From the NCBI GenBank assembly GCA_012515695.1, contig JAAYXX010000252.1, positions 1 through 22,003 on the forward strand: DNA of 22,003 bases. The letters are read 5' to 3'. The position numbers and the translations under genes were made by a program. Source of the stretch: Chloroflexota bacterium. Its GTDB lineage: Bacteria; Chloroflexota; Anaerolineae; UBA1429. Positions 7,807 to 15,701 of the stretch are shown piece by piece. Within the stretch, counting starts at the first letter, position 1. Every line of letters begins with the position of its first letter. The notes under the pieces are model-generated. The model was not told the origin of the DNA and ran no database searches. It saw only the letters and a program-made list of their open reading frames with translations.

Positions 7807-7835
7807 TTGCTCTTGAGCATGTTCTGTGGTAAACT
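7807..7835 (+). promoter_or_regulatory. Predicted promoter of the secreted-protein gene
   Basis: TTGCTC and TAAACT are separated by 17 bp, and TGG precedes the -10 element in the extended -10 position. It lies just past the end of repeat copy 2 and about 30 bp before ATG 7866. Confidence 0.45.
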
Positions 7836-7865
7836 GTTTTCGTATAGATCGCATGAGAGGTGCGA

Positions 7866-8564
7866 ATGGTCAGACAGGCAGCACGACTCGTTTTGATAGC
7901 GGCTCTCCTGATGGTCGCCGTGACAGTCGCCGTGCAGGCGGAACCTCTGTCTCAGCAACAACAGGTAGAGATCACGTCGCCGGAAGTAAGCGAACAAGTG
8001 CGTGGAACGGTTCCCATCATGGGTTCTGCTTCCGTGCCCAATTTCCAATTCTACAAAGTAGAATACGGAATTGGCCCCAACCCGGCCCAGTGGGCAATCA
8101 TCGGGAACCTGCACGAATCTCCGATAATCAACGGGCAACTGGAAGTGTGGGACACCACCAGGCTGCCGGATGGCGTCTATAGCCTCCGGTTGCAGGCCGT
8201 CAAGCAGGACGGCAACTATGACGAGTTCTTTGTGCGGCAAGTGGTGATCGCCAACTCGCAGCCCACGCAGACGCCCACTCCCGAAGCGACCGAGACGCCC
8301 GAACTGATCGTGACGGATACGCCTCCCCCAGAGGCAACAAAGGCCACGCCCGAACCGCAAGCCACCGTTACGGCCATCGTGATCGCGCCCACCGGCGCGC
8401 TCGAGCAGCCTACGGCGACCCCAACCCTCAGCAGGCCGAACCAACAGTCCAGCCTGCCCGTTGATCCAGGCAGTTGGGGACAGGCGTTCTGCTTTGGAGG
8501 GCTGGCAATGGGAGCGGTGTTCCTGCTGATGGGCCTGATCTTTGGCATCCGCCGCCTGCTATAG
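7866..8564 (+). CDS. Secreted, membrane-anchored protein with Ig-like domain
   Basis: A 232-residue envelope protein of unknown function. Residues 1-25 form a signal peptide (MVRQAARLVL start, long hydrophobic core, likely cleavage after VQA); there is no lipobox cysteine. Residues about 33-125 form a beta-rich domain with the pattern ITSP...V.GTVPIMGSA...F.FYKVEYGIG...W..I, WDTTRLPDGVYSLRL and VRQVVIAN. I recognise this as an Ig/FN3-like module common in Chloroflexota surface proteins and penicillin-binding proteins. A Pro/Thr/Glu-rich linker (about 128-200) leads to a C-terminal membrane helix and a basic RRLL tail. The topology is therefore an outside domain held by a stalk. A GTG at 7860 also opens the frame, but AGAGG sits five bases before ATG 7866. 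It lies ahead of pth without overlap. The function is not known. Confidence 0.75.
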   Translation: MVRQAARLVLIAALLMVAVTVAVQAEPLSQQQQVEITSPEVSEQVRGTVPIMGSASVPNFQFYKVEYGIGPNPAQWAIIGNLHESPIINGQLEVWDTTRLPDGVYSLRLQAVKQDGNYDEFFVRQVVIANSQPTQTPTPEATETPELIVTDTPPPEATKATPEPQATVTAIVIAPTGALEQPTATPTLSRPNQQSSLPVDPGSWGQAFCFGGLAMGAVFLLMGLIFGIRRLL

Positions 8565-8570
8565 ACCGCA

Positions 8571-8674
8571 CCTGCGCCCCTCGCCGAGATCAGTCGCAGG
8601 GGCCAGAATACGCTTTCGGCAAAGCGAGAAATACGCAATCACCAGGGGTTGATCCACGCGATTAGCCCCTGATT
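8571..8674 (+). other. Hairpin-rich spacer before pth
   Basis: Three small hairpins occupy the 128-bp gap: GCCCCT...AGGGGC (8576-8603), CGCTTT-cggc-AAAGCG (8611-8626), and AATC...AGGGG/CCCCT-GATT (8637-8674). The last is followed by TTTTGT and resembles an intrinsic terminator ending about 20 bp before the pth start. Together they may end the upstream transcript or attenuate entry into pth. Confidence 0.35.
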
Positions 8675-8692
8675 TTGTCATGGAGCAAAAGC

Positions 8693-9328
8693 ATGTTCGG
8701 AAGGTCGCGCCAGGACGAGGGGCCTCGTCGAAACAGCCCGCCTGCGGGAGAGGGGATTCACCTCATCGTGGGCCTGGGCAATCCCGGCCCCCGCTATGCC
8801 AAGACCCGGCATAATATCGGCTTTATGTGCATAGACTACCTGGCTCAGGAATACGACATCAGCGTCAAGCGCAAGCGGTTCAAGGCGCTGCTGGGCGAAG
8901 GACGCATTGGAGCGCAGCGCGTCGTCCTGGCCAAGCCGTTGACATTTATGAACGACAGCGGCCAGGCCGTATCCCCCATCAGCCGATGGTACAAAGTGCC
9001 GCCGGAGCGGATTCTGATTATCCATGATGACCTGGACCTGCCCCTGGGCAAGATTCGCCTGCGCCCCAGTGGCAGCGCCGCCGGTCACCACGGCATGGAG
9101 TCTATCATCGCTGAACTGGGGACGTCGGCGTTCCCCCGGCTACGCATCGGCATAGGCCGCCCCGAACGAGGCGACCCTATTGATTACGTGCTGGGCGATT
9201 TTAGCCGGGACCAGGAGGCGACAATGCGCGCCACGCTGGAACTGGTGGGCCGCCTCATCCCCATGTACCTGGATGAGGGCATCACCAAGGCTATGAACGA
9301 GTTCAACAGCCTCACCATCGAAGGCTGA
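8693..9328 (+). CDS. pth: Peptidyl-tRNA hydrolase
   Basis: The 211-residue enzyme cleaves the ester bond of peptidyl-tRNAs released prematurely from ribosomes, recycling tRNA in the cytosol. Family motifs are VGLGNPG (Asn30), RHNIGF (catalytic His40), LAKPLTFMNDSG (Asn87) and HDDLDLPLGK (Asp112). The position equivalent to E. coli Asn114, in the GHNG motif, reads GHHG, with His133 in place of Asn. There is a charged N-terminal extension of about 20 residues before the conserved domain. A TTG at 8675 extends the frame, but ATG 8693 has GGAG seven bases upstream. It lies 92 bp before mfd on the same strand, and a pth-mfd order is common in bacteria. Confidence 0.95.
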   Translation: MFGRSRQDEGPRRNSPPAGEGIHLIVGLGNPGPRYAKTRHNIGFMCIDYLAQEYDISVKRKRFKALLGEGRIGAQRVVLAKPLTFMNDSGQAVSPISRWYKVPPERILIIHDDLDLPLGKIRLRPSGSAAGHHGMESIIAELGTSAFPRLRIGIGRPERGDPIDYVLGDFSRDQEATMRATLELVGRLIPMYLDEGITKAMNEFNSLTIEG

Positions 9329-9420
9329 ACTCGCCAATCGCAAAACCTATTGACCCGACTGCGCGGTTTCCTACCCTGGAAATCGGCTGTCGGGCGTTAT
9401 CTGTTGGAAGACTGCCACAT

Positions 9421-12400
9421 TTGGCAGAGAAGAGAAAAGACGCGTTGAAGATTACAGAACTATTATCGGTAATTCAACAGGTCCCGCGCTATCGCGAGTT
9501 GCTCGAGCAAATCCGCGCAGCCGTGCAGCAGGCGCAGCCCAAAGCGGGCGCGTCGTCGCTGGCGGCGGGCGTGCTGGAAGCGGCCCGCCCTTTTGTCATC
9601 GCGGCCTTGAGCCAGGAATGGCCGGGACCGATTTTGTTGGTGTCCGGCTCGCCGGAAAGCGCCCGCCAGGCCACCGACCAGATCCAATCCTGGTCGGCCA
9701 ACCCTCAGGGGGTGTTGTATTTCCACGCGCCCGACACGATTTTCTATGACCGCACGCCCTGGGACAAGGAGACGGTGCACGCCCGCGTGCAGGTGCTCAC
9801 CTCCCTGGCGACCATGCAAGACGACGCCGCGCCCAACAAGGGGCAAGGGACCGTCGTCACCTGTTCCGCCTGGGCTTTGATGACCAAGAGCGTCTCGCCG
9901 ATGGCGCTGCGCCGCGCCGTAAAGCGGCTGCGCGTGGGCGACATGGTGCCGCCGCACGAGCTACTAGAGTATCTGGTGCGCGCGGGGTATGAGCCTGCCA
10001 CCGTCGTCGAGGGAGCGGGCAGCTTTTCCCGGCGGGGGAGCATTTTGGATATCTATGCCCCCAACCTGCCCCAACCGCTGCGAATTGACTTTTTCGGCGA
10101 CGAGATCGACAGCATGCGCTATTTCGACGCGGCCAGCCAGCGTTCCAGCGAGCAGGTTCCGGAGGTGACGCTGGGGCCTGCCACCGAAGCCCTGCCGGAA
10201 TGGGGCAAGGTGGCCGCTACCGCCTTGCAGCAGATCGACCTGCGCCGCTCAGACCACATGGTCCAGCAGACCATGTTGGAGCAGCGCGACAAGCTCGCCC
10301 AAGGGGAATCGTTCCCCGGCATCGAGTACTATTTGCCCTATCTCTACCCGCGCGCGTCCACGCTGCTCGACTTTATGCCAGAGAACGGGCTGGTGCTGCT
10401 GGATGACCTGATCGCCGTTCGCAGCGCGACGCAAAGCCTGGAAGATCAGGCGCTCGGCTTTCGGGCCGAGATGGTCGCCAACGGCCAACTGCCGGAGCAC
10501 CTGGCTGTGCCCTATCTGACCTGGGAGGATTTGGAGACCCGCTTGCAGGCGCGCAAGGCCATCCAGCTCGGCCAGGGCGAAGAGGAAGAGCCGCCGCTCA
10601 CCGGCCCGCAGGGGTTCACCGCTGCGCCCAAGTATGGCGGACGCTTGCGCGACGCCCTGGAAGATATAGACGAGCTACGCCGCAAGGGACAGCGGGTGGT
10701 GGTTGTCACCCGACAGGCAGAACGCCTGAGCGATATGCTGCGCGAGCGCAACATCTACAGCGCGCCCATTCACGACATTGACCAGACCCCAGAGCCGGGG
10801 ACCGTTACCCTGGTGGATGGCATCCTGGCAGAAGGCTGGATGCTGCACCCTGGTCGGCTGGCCGTGCTGACCGACTCGGAGGTGTTTGGCTGGTCGCGCC
10901 CGCGCAGGCATCGCCCCGTCCAGCGCCGTTCTATTTCGCCGGAAACCTTTTTCGCCGACCTCAAGGAAGGCGATTACGTGGTGCATGTGGATCATGGCAT
11001 TGGCCGCTATCACGGCATGGTCCGCAAGACCATCCACAACATGGCGCGGGATTACCTGGAACTGGAATACGCCAACGGGGATCGGCTGTATGTGCCCATC
11101 CATCAGGCAGACCGGGTCAGCCGCTATCTGGGGGCCGACGAGCGCCAGCCCTACATGCACCGGCTGGGCGGCACCGAATGGATGCAGGTGCGCGAAAAGG
11201 CCGCCAAGGCCACCAGGGATATCGCCGCCGACCTGCTAGAGCTATACGTGGCACGCGAAGTGTCGTCGGGGCATGCGTTCGCATCAGATACACCGTGGCA
11301 GCACGAACTGGAGGCGTCGTTCCCCTATGAGGAAACGGACGACCAGTTGCAGGCCCTCAGCGAGGTCAAGGCCGACATGGAGCGCGCCAAGCCGATGGAC
11401 CGCCTGATCTGCGGCGACGTGGGCTATGGCAAGACGGAAGTGGCGCTGCGGGCCGCGTTCAAAGCGGTGATGAATGGCAAGCAGGTGGCTGTGCTCGTGC
11501 CGACGACGGTATTGGCCCAACAGCACTTTCACACATTCCGCCGCCGTATGCGGGCGTTTCCCGTGGTGGTGGAAATGCTCTCCCGCTTTCGCTCGCCACA
11601 GGAGCAGGACGAGGTATTGGAGGGGCTGGTCAACGGCCAGGTGGATATTGTCATCGGGACGCACCGCCTGCTGTCGAACGACGTCACCTTCAAAGACCTG
11701 GGCTTGTTGATTATTGACGAAGAGCAGCGCTTTGGCGTAAGCCACAAGGAGAGGCTCAAGCAGATGCGCCGCGAGGTGGACGTGCTCACGCTGACCGCGA
11801 CGCCCATCCCGCGCACGCTGTATATGTCGCTCAGTGGCGTGCGAGACATGAGCATCATTGATACGCCGCCGGAGAACCGGCTGCCGGTGTATACCGTCGT
11901 CTCTGAGCGAGACCGAAGCCTGACTCGCAAGGCCATCCTGCGCGAGATGGACCGGGGCGGACAGGTGTATTACGTCCACAACCGGGTGCACGACATCTAC
12001 CAGGTGGCCGACGAGCTACAAGAGATCGTGCCCGAAGCCTCTATCGCCATCGGGCACGGGCAAATGGACGAGGACGAGCTGGCCCAGGTGATGCTGGGGT
12101 TTGCCCAGGGCGAGCATGACGTGCTGCTCTGCACGACCATCATCGAGAGCGGGCTGGACATCCCGAACGTGAACACGATTATCATTGACAACGCGGACAT
12201 GCTGGGGCTGGCGCAGATATACCAGTTGCGGGGCCGCGTGGGCCGGGGGGCAAACCGGGCCTATGCCTACCTGCTATACAAGCCGCCCCTCACCGACATC
12301 GCCCGCAGGCGGCTGCAAACCATCCAGGAGGCATCCGAGTTGGGCGCTGGCTTCCGGGTAGCCATGCAAGATATGGAGATTCGCGGGGCCGGGGAACTGC

Positions 12401-12999
12401 TGGGAACGGAGCAACACGGGCATATCGCCGCCGTGGGGTTTGACCTGTACGTCCGCCTGCTGCAACAGGCCGTGCAAGAGCTGCGCCAGGCTTCCGGCGA
12501 GCCGATGGAGGCCATGCACCGGGCGCAACATGCCGTGGCGACGTCCACCGCCGCGCTGGGATACAGCCCGAACATTGACTTGCCCGTGTCGGCCTATCTG
12601 CCCAACGACTTTATGCCAGACAACCAACTGCGCCTGCGCCTCTACCGACGGCTGGCGCGGGTCGAGTCGATGGAAGAGGTAGACGCGATGGAGCAGGAAA
12701 TGCGCGACCGCTTTGGCGACCTGCCCACGTCTGTCACCGACCTGCTATACCTGCTGCGAGTGCGTACGTTGGCGGCAGAGGCCAGCGTGCAATCTATCAA
12801 CGCCAACGCGCAAGAGATCTCTGTGGCGCTGCCCATACCGCTGGTCCCGGAAGTGGCCGAGCAGATCGCCGCCCGGTACGAGGGCGTGCGCGCGCGCGGC
12901 ACACGCATCTGGCTGCGTATCGCAGAGGGCTGGCGTGAAACCCTGCTGGCCCTGCTCAGGGAACTGGGCCAACTGGAACTGGTCCCGTCGGAAATGTAG
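9421..12999 (+). CDS. mfd: Transcription-repair coupling factor Mfd
   Basis: At 1192 residues this is a full-length Mfd, which removes RNA polymerase stalled at DNA lesions and recruits UvrA. Visible parts, in order, are the UvrB-like N-terminal region (YFHAPDTIFYDRTPWDKE, about residues 100-115; FSRRGSILDIYAP, about 200), the CarD-like RNA-polymerase-interacting domain (EGDYVVHVDHGIGRYHGM, from about 516) and the RecG-like translocase. The translocase has Walker A GDVGYGKTE near 664, the DEEQ box near 766, LTATPIPRTLYMSLSG near 790 and QLRGRVGR near 936. The C-terminal UvrA-inhibitory domain ends the protein. No ATG or GTG is available near the N terminus: the frame opens with TTG 9421, weakly supported by GGAAG about ten bases upstream, with TTG 9445 as the alternative. 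A TTGACC at 9350 might be part of a promoter. Confidence 0.97.
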   Translation: MAEKRKDALKITELLSVIQQVPRYRELLEQIRAAVQQAQPKAGASSLAAGVLEAARPFVIAALSQEWPGPILLVSGSPESARQATDQIQSWSANPQGVLYFHAPDTIFYDRTPWDKETVHARVQVLTSLATMQDDAAPNKGQGTVVTCSAWALMTKSVSPMALRRAVKRLRVGDMVPPHELLEYLVRAGYEPATVVEGAGSFSRRGSILDIYAPNLPQPLRIDFFGDEIDSMRYFDAASQRSSEQVPEVTLGPATEALPEWGKVAATALQQIDLRRSDHMVQQTMLEQRDKLAQGESFPGIEYYLPYLYPRASTLLDFMPENGLVLLDDLIAVRSATQSLEDQALGFRAEMVANGQLPEHLAVPYLTWEDLETRLQARKAIQLGQGEEEEPPLTGPQGFTAAPKYGGRLRDALEDIDELRRKGQRVVVVTRQAERLSDMLRERNIYSAPIHDIDQTPEPGTVTLVDGILAEGWMLHPGRLAVLTDSEVFGWSRPRRHRPVQRRSISPETFFADLKEGDYVVHVDHGIGRYHGMVRKTIHNMARDYLELEYANGDRLYVPIHQADRVSRYLGADERQPYMHRLGGTEWMQVREKAAKATRDIAADLLELYVAREVSSGHAFASDTPWQHELEASFPYEETDDQLQALSEVKADMERAKPMDRLICGDVGYGKTEVALRAAFKAVMNGKQVAVLVPTTVLAQQHFHTFRRRMRAFPVVVEMLSRFRSPQEQDEVLEGLVNGQVDIVIGTHRLLSNDVTFKDLGLLIIDEEQRFGVSHKERLKQMRREVDVLTLTATPIPRTLYMSLSGVRDMSIIDTPPENRLPVYTVVSERDRSLTRKAILREMDRGGQVYYVHNRVHDIYQVADELQEIVPEASIAIGHGQMDEDELAQVMLGFAQGEHDVLLCTTIIESGLDIPNVNTIIIDNADMLGLAQIYQLRGRVGRGANRAYAYLLYKPPLTDIARRRLQTIQEASELGAGFRVAMQDMEIRGAGELLGTEQHGHIAAVGFDLYVRLLQQAVQELRQASGEPMEAMHRAQHAVATSTAALGYSPNIDLPVSAYLPNDFMPDNQLRLRLYRRLARVESMEEVDAMEQEMRDRFGDLPTSVTDLLYLLRVRTLAAEASVQSINANAQEISVALPIPLVPEVAEQIAARYEGVRARGTRIWLRIAEGWRETLLALLRELGQLELVPSEM

Positions 13000-13008
13000 C
13001 ATACAAAA

Positions 13009-13038
13009 GCCTGCCAGAGAGCAAGCTCTCTGGCAGGC
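13009..13038 (-). terminator. Terminator hairpin between convergent mfd and oxidoreductase genes
   Basis: GCCTGCCAGAGAG and CTCTCTGGCAGGC form a perfect 13-bp stem with the four-base loop CAAG. On the minus strand the stem is followed by TTTTGTAT, a good intrinsic terminator tail for the leftward oxidoreductase operon. On the plus strand it begins 10 bp after the mfd stop but has no T tract, so it may act less strongly there. Confidence 0.75.
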
Positions 13039-13040
13039 GT

Positions 13041-13280
13041 CACAATGCAAGTCTCCCTCATCCGCCAAGCTCCCTCGCCCTTTGGGAGAGGGCCGGGGTG
13101 AGGGTGGAACCCAAGCCCCCTCATCCGCCCCTCCGGGGCACCTTCTCCCAGGGGGAGAAGGCGTCTGGCGCGGCATTCTGCCTCCCTCGCCCTTTGGGTG
13201 AGGGAGGTATTGGACCGCCGCCATCCTTGGCGGCTTACAATTCTGCCGGAAGCCGGCGGTCCAATTCCCTCTGGTGAGAG
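13041..13280. repeat. Modular palindromic repeat, copy 3 (hairpin array)
   Basis: This convergent gap is filled with repeat modules: CCCTC-g-CCC-ttt-GGG-a-GAGGG (13072-13092) followed by CCGGGGTGAGGG, then the CCCTCATCCGCCC module, CCTTCTCCC-agg-GGGAGAAGG (13141-13161), CCTCCCTC-g-CCC-ttt-GGG-t-GAGGGAGG (13181-13207) and one complete core unit (13209-13266). The module order is inverted relative to copies 1 and 2. No gene is present. Confidence 0.75.
13209..13266 (-). repeat. 58-bp three-way-junction core repeat (inverted orientation)
   Basis: ATTGGACC at the left end pairs with GGTCCAAT at the right. Between them are a GCCGCC/GGCGGC hairpin and a shortened GCCGG-aag-CCGGC hairpin. Relative to the unit at 20937-20994 it is reverse-complemented; one hairpin has lost four bases while the central linker is longer, so total length is still 58 bp. 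Confidence 0.8.
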
Positions 13281-13293
13281 CCAGAGCCGCCCC

Positions 13294-14355
13294 CTAATCC
13301 TCCGTGAACGGGAACGTGACACGCTGCCCGGTTTCCGCCGAGCGATAGCATGCCAACACCATCTCGATGGACAGCCGCCCCTCACGGGCCGTACACATGG
13401 GCACGCCCGCCTTGAGCGCGTCGATAAAGGGCCGGGCGACCCCCGCAATCCGCTCGCCCTGGCTGGCAGGAATGGGCATCCCCAGGTCTTGCCAGCCAAG
13501 ATCAGCCTTGTCCACCTGATATAGCTTGACCCCGATGGGGCAAGGGGGCCTGATGGAGGCCGAGACCGCGTCCCCGTGATTCTGAACAATCACTCCCTTG
13601 TCGCCGTAAATCTCGGTGGTGTTCTCGCCAATCCAGGTCACGCTGGCATTATGGATGAGTGCGAACATGCCGTCGGGATAGCGGAAAATGGCCGCGCCAG
13701 TGTCATCGGGCGCCGAGTTGGTCAGCACGTTGTCAATTTCAGCGGTCACCGACACGGGGGAAACGCCAAACATCCAGACCAGCCAGTCCAGCGCGTGGGT
13801 CGCATCGTCAAAGAACATGCCCTTGTTCGCCTCGGCGGTGGTGTGCCAGTGCGACGGCCCATTGACAAAAGCTTCGCTGAACAACACGGGAATACAGTGG
13901 CGGCGGCGTATAGTTCCCACCCGGCCAATGGCCCCCGACTGCACCAACTCTTTCATCTTGATGTTCTGCGGGTCGCAGCGCATCTGGAAAGCCATGCTGA
14001 ACCAGACCCCTGTGCGGTCTACCGTCTCGATGATCCGGTCACAGTCGGCCAGGGTAATCGCCATCGGCTTTTGCAGCAGCACCGCCTTGCCCGCTTCCAT
14101 CGCCGCGATAGCCAGGTCGGCGTGTTTGTTGGTCTCACTGGCGACGATCACGCAGTCAATATCAGGCCGCGAGATCACGTCTTCTACCCGCGAGTAGTAG
14201 GGGATGCCAAAAGTCTCGGCCTGCCGCCGTCCGCGTGCCTCGTCGTCATCCCAACAAGCGATCAACTGCGCGTCGTCGAACGTTTTGATTTGCTGTGCAT
14301 AGGCGTTCACGTGCCCGTGAGCAAAGGACAAGATACCTATTCCGAGCTTGGACAT
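13294..14355 (-). CDS. Gfo/Idh/MocA family NAD(P)-dependent oxidoreductase
   Basis: A 353-residue sugar or inositol dehydrogenase-like protein. The N-terminal Rossmann segment begins GIGILSFAHGH, with the acidic strand-end WDDD (about 35-38) expected to bind the cofactor ribose. The family's catalytic EKP motif reads LQKP at residues 94-97, with Gln in place of Glu but the Lys retained. The substrate-side motif FFDDATHALDW (about 181-191) supplies the usual Asp and His. No signal peptide is present, so it is cytosolic. AGGAG lies nine bases before ATG 14355. It follows the galactonate-dehydratase-like gene after 77 bp, suggesting joint work on a sugar or sugar acid. The substrate is not predictable from sequence. 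Confidence 0.9.
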   Translation of the reverse strand: MSKLGIGILSFAHGHVNAYAQQIKTFDDAQLIACWDDDEARGRRQAETFGIPYYSRVEDVISRPDIDCVIVASETNKHADLAIAAMEAGKAVLLQKPMAITLADCDRIIETVDRTGVWFSMAFQMRCDPQNIKMKELVQSGAIGRVGTIRRRHCIPVLFSEAFVNGPSHWHTTAEANKGMFFDDATHALDWLVWMFGVSPVSVTAEIDNVLTNSAPDDTGAAIFRYPDGMFALIHNASVTWIGENTTEIYGDKGVIVQNHGDAVSASIRPPCPIGVKLYQVDKADLGWQDLGMPIPASQGERIAGVARPFIDALKAGVPMCTAREGRLSIEMVLACYRSAETGQRVTFPFTED

Positions 14356-14379
14356 GATGGAATTCTCCTTGCTAGAATA

Positions 14380-14407
14380 GTGGGCGAGGCGTAGAGCACT
14401 CGCCCAC
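14380..14407 (-). other. Intergenic hairpin between the two sugar-acid genes
   Basis: GTGGGCGAG and CTCGCCCAC form a perfect 9-bp stem with a 10-nt loop, 25 bp after the dehydratase-like gene and 24 bp before the oxidoreductase start. There is no clear T tract on the minus strand (TATTCTAGC follows). It is more likely an mRNA-stabilising or partial-attenuation element than a full terminator. Confidence 0.5.
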
Positions 14408-14432
14408 CGTTTATGTTGCGCTCGATATTGTC

Positions 14433-15554
14433 TTACCAGTCGATAGCTACGCCATCGTCGGGGTGATAGCTTTCAGGGTTGCGCCAATCGTGACCGATCT
14501 TGTCGGCCATCGCCTCTTCGTCCAGCTCAATGCCCAACCCTGGCTTGGTGGGCAACTCGACAAAGCCATCCTTAAAGCGGAACGGCTCCTTGAGGTACCC
14601 TTCTCCCAGAGTGGTATGCTCCTGGATCAGGAAATTGGGGATGGCCGCATCCAGTTGGACGCAAGCCGCAAAGGCGACGGGGCCTAGCGGGCAGTGGGGC
14701 GCGATGGCTCCATAGTACGACTCGGCCATACCCGCGATCAACCGCCCCTCAAAGATACCGCCCGCGTGGGCAATATCGGGCTGAAGGATGGACGCGGCGC
14801 CCTTTTCCAGCACCTCACGAAAACCCCATTTGGTGAACAGGCGCTCGCCGGTTGCGATGGGCAGGTGGGTCTTTTTCGCCAGGTCCGCCAACACGTCCAC
14901 GTTCTGGCACTGCACCGGCTCTTCGATGAACATCGGCTGATATGGCTCCAAAGCCTTGATAAGCAGGGACGACGTTTGCGGCGGCACAGCCCCGTGAAAG
15001 TCAATGGCAATGTCCACGTCCTTGCCTACGGCCTCGCGCATGGCGGCAAACTTGGACACCACGCTGTCCACAAATCCCGGCGTCTCGATGATACGCGGTG
15101 GCCGCCCGCCCGGCACGCCCGTCTTGATGGCGTTAAAGCCTTTAGCGACCAGGGCCTTGGCATTCGCGGCTGCCTCTTCCGGGGTAGCACCACCGCAGCC
15201 GCGATAAATGCGAATCCTGTCACGCAAAGGCCCGCCCAATAGCTTGTACACCGGCACGCCCAGAGCCTTGCCCGCCAGGTCCCACAAGGCATGCTCGACG
15301 CCCGATAGGGCGCTGGTCAGAATGGGGCCGCCCCGGTAAAAGGCGTGTTTGTACATGGCCTGCCAGTGATGCATCACGCGAGTGGGGTCCTTGCCGATCA
15401 GGTACGGCTCCAACTCGGCCACGGCCTGAGCGCAGGTCAGCGCGCGCCCTTCCAAGATCGGCTCACCCAGACCGACCAGTCCCTCATCGGTGTGGATCTT
15501 TAAAAAGAGCCAACGAGGCTTGACGAGGAAGGTCTCCAGTTTGGTTATACGCAT
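14433..15554 (-). CDS. dgoD: Enolase-superfamily sugar-acid dehydratase, galactonate dehydratase-like
   Basis: A 373-residue mandelate racemase/muconate lactonizing enzyme closely resembling D-galactonate dehydratase (DgoD), which turns D-galactonate into 2-dehydro-3-deoxy-D-galactonate. The opening MRITKLETFLVKPRWLFLKI matches DgoD strongly. Metal ligands appear at Asp185, Glu211 and Glu237 (IDFHG, MFIEEPV, IATGERLF), and the catalytic histidines at His187 and His287 (APHCPLGP), each shifted by two from E. coli numbering. The open frame runs back to 15899 through a repeat, but ATG 15554 has GGAGGT nine bases upstream and matches the family N terminus. A good promoter precedes it. It is followed by the Gfo/Idh gene. 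Related sugar-acid dehydratases share this fold, so exact substrate is less certain than family. Confidence 0.9.
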   Translation of the reverse strand: MRITKLETFLVKPRWLFLKIHTDEGLVGLGEPILEGRALTCAQAVAELEPYLIGKDPTRVMHHWQAMYKHAFYRGGPILTSALSGVEHALWDLAGKALGVPVYKLLGGPLRDRIRIYRGCGGATPEEAAANAKALVAKGFNAIKTGVPGGRPPRIIETPGFVDSVVSKFAAMREAVGKDVDIAIDFHGAVPPQTSSLLIKALEPYQPMFIEEPVQCQNVDVLADLAKKTHLPIATGERLFTKWGFREVLEKGAASILQPDIAHAGGIFEGRLIAGMAESYYGAIAPHCPLGPVAFAACVQLDAAIPNFLIQEHTTLGEGYLKEPFRFKDGFVELPTKPGLGIELDEEAMADKIGHDWRNPESYHPDDGVAIDW

Positions 15555-15633
15555 GACGGTGCCACCTCCGAGTGTGATGGCCCCTGGCGAATGCGTCCAG
15601 AGGCAAGGGAATCGTCCACAGCGAACGCGGTAA

Positions 15634-15662
15634 AGTATAGGCGATTCCCGCATCACAGGCAA
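15634..15662 (-). promoter_or_regulatory. Predicted sigma70 promoter of the dehydratase/oxidoreductase operon
   Basis: On the minus strand TTGCCT is followed after exactly 17 bp by TATACT. A start near 15627 gives a leader of about 70 nt before ATG 15554. It lies between the repeat at 15702-15938 and the gene, making it one of the best promoter matches in the window. Confidence 0.6.
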
Positions 15663-15701
15663 CAGCCAAAGCGGGAAAGGGGAGGCTATGGGCGGCGCGC
15701 C

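Noticed and set aside
8455..8480. Sortase signal in the surface protein (LPVDPG)
   Set aside because: It does not match LPXTG, and the C-terminal helix with basic tail explains membrane anchoring.
13041..13266. CRISPR-like array
   Set aside because: The repeats differ from one another, are not regularly spaced and have no unique spacers. They are palindromic modules of an interspersed repeat family.
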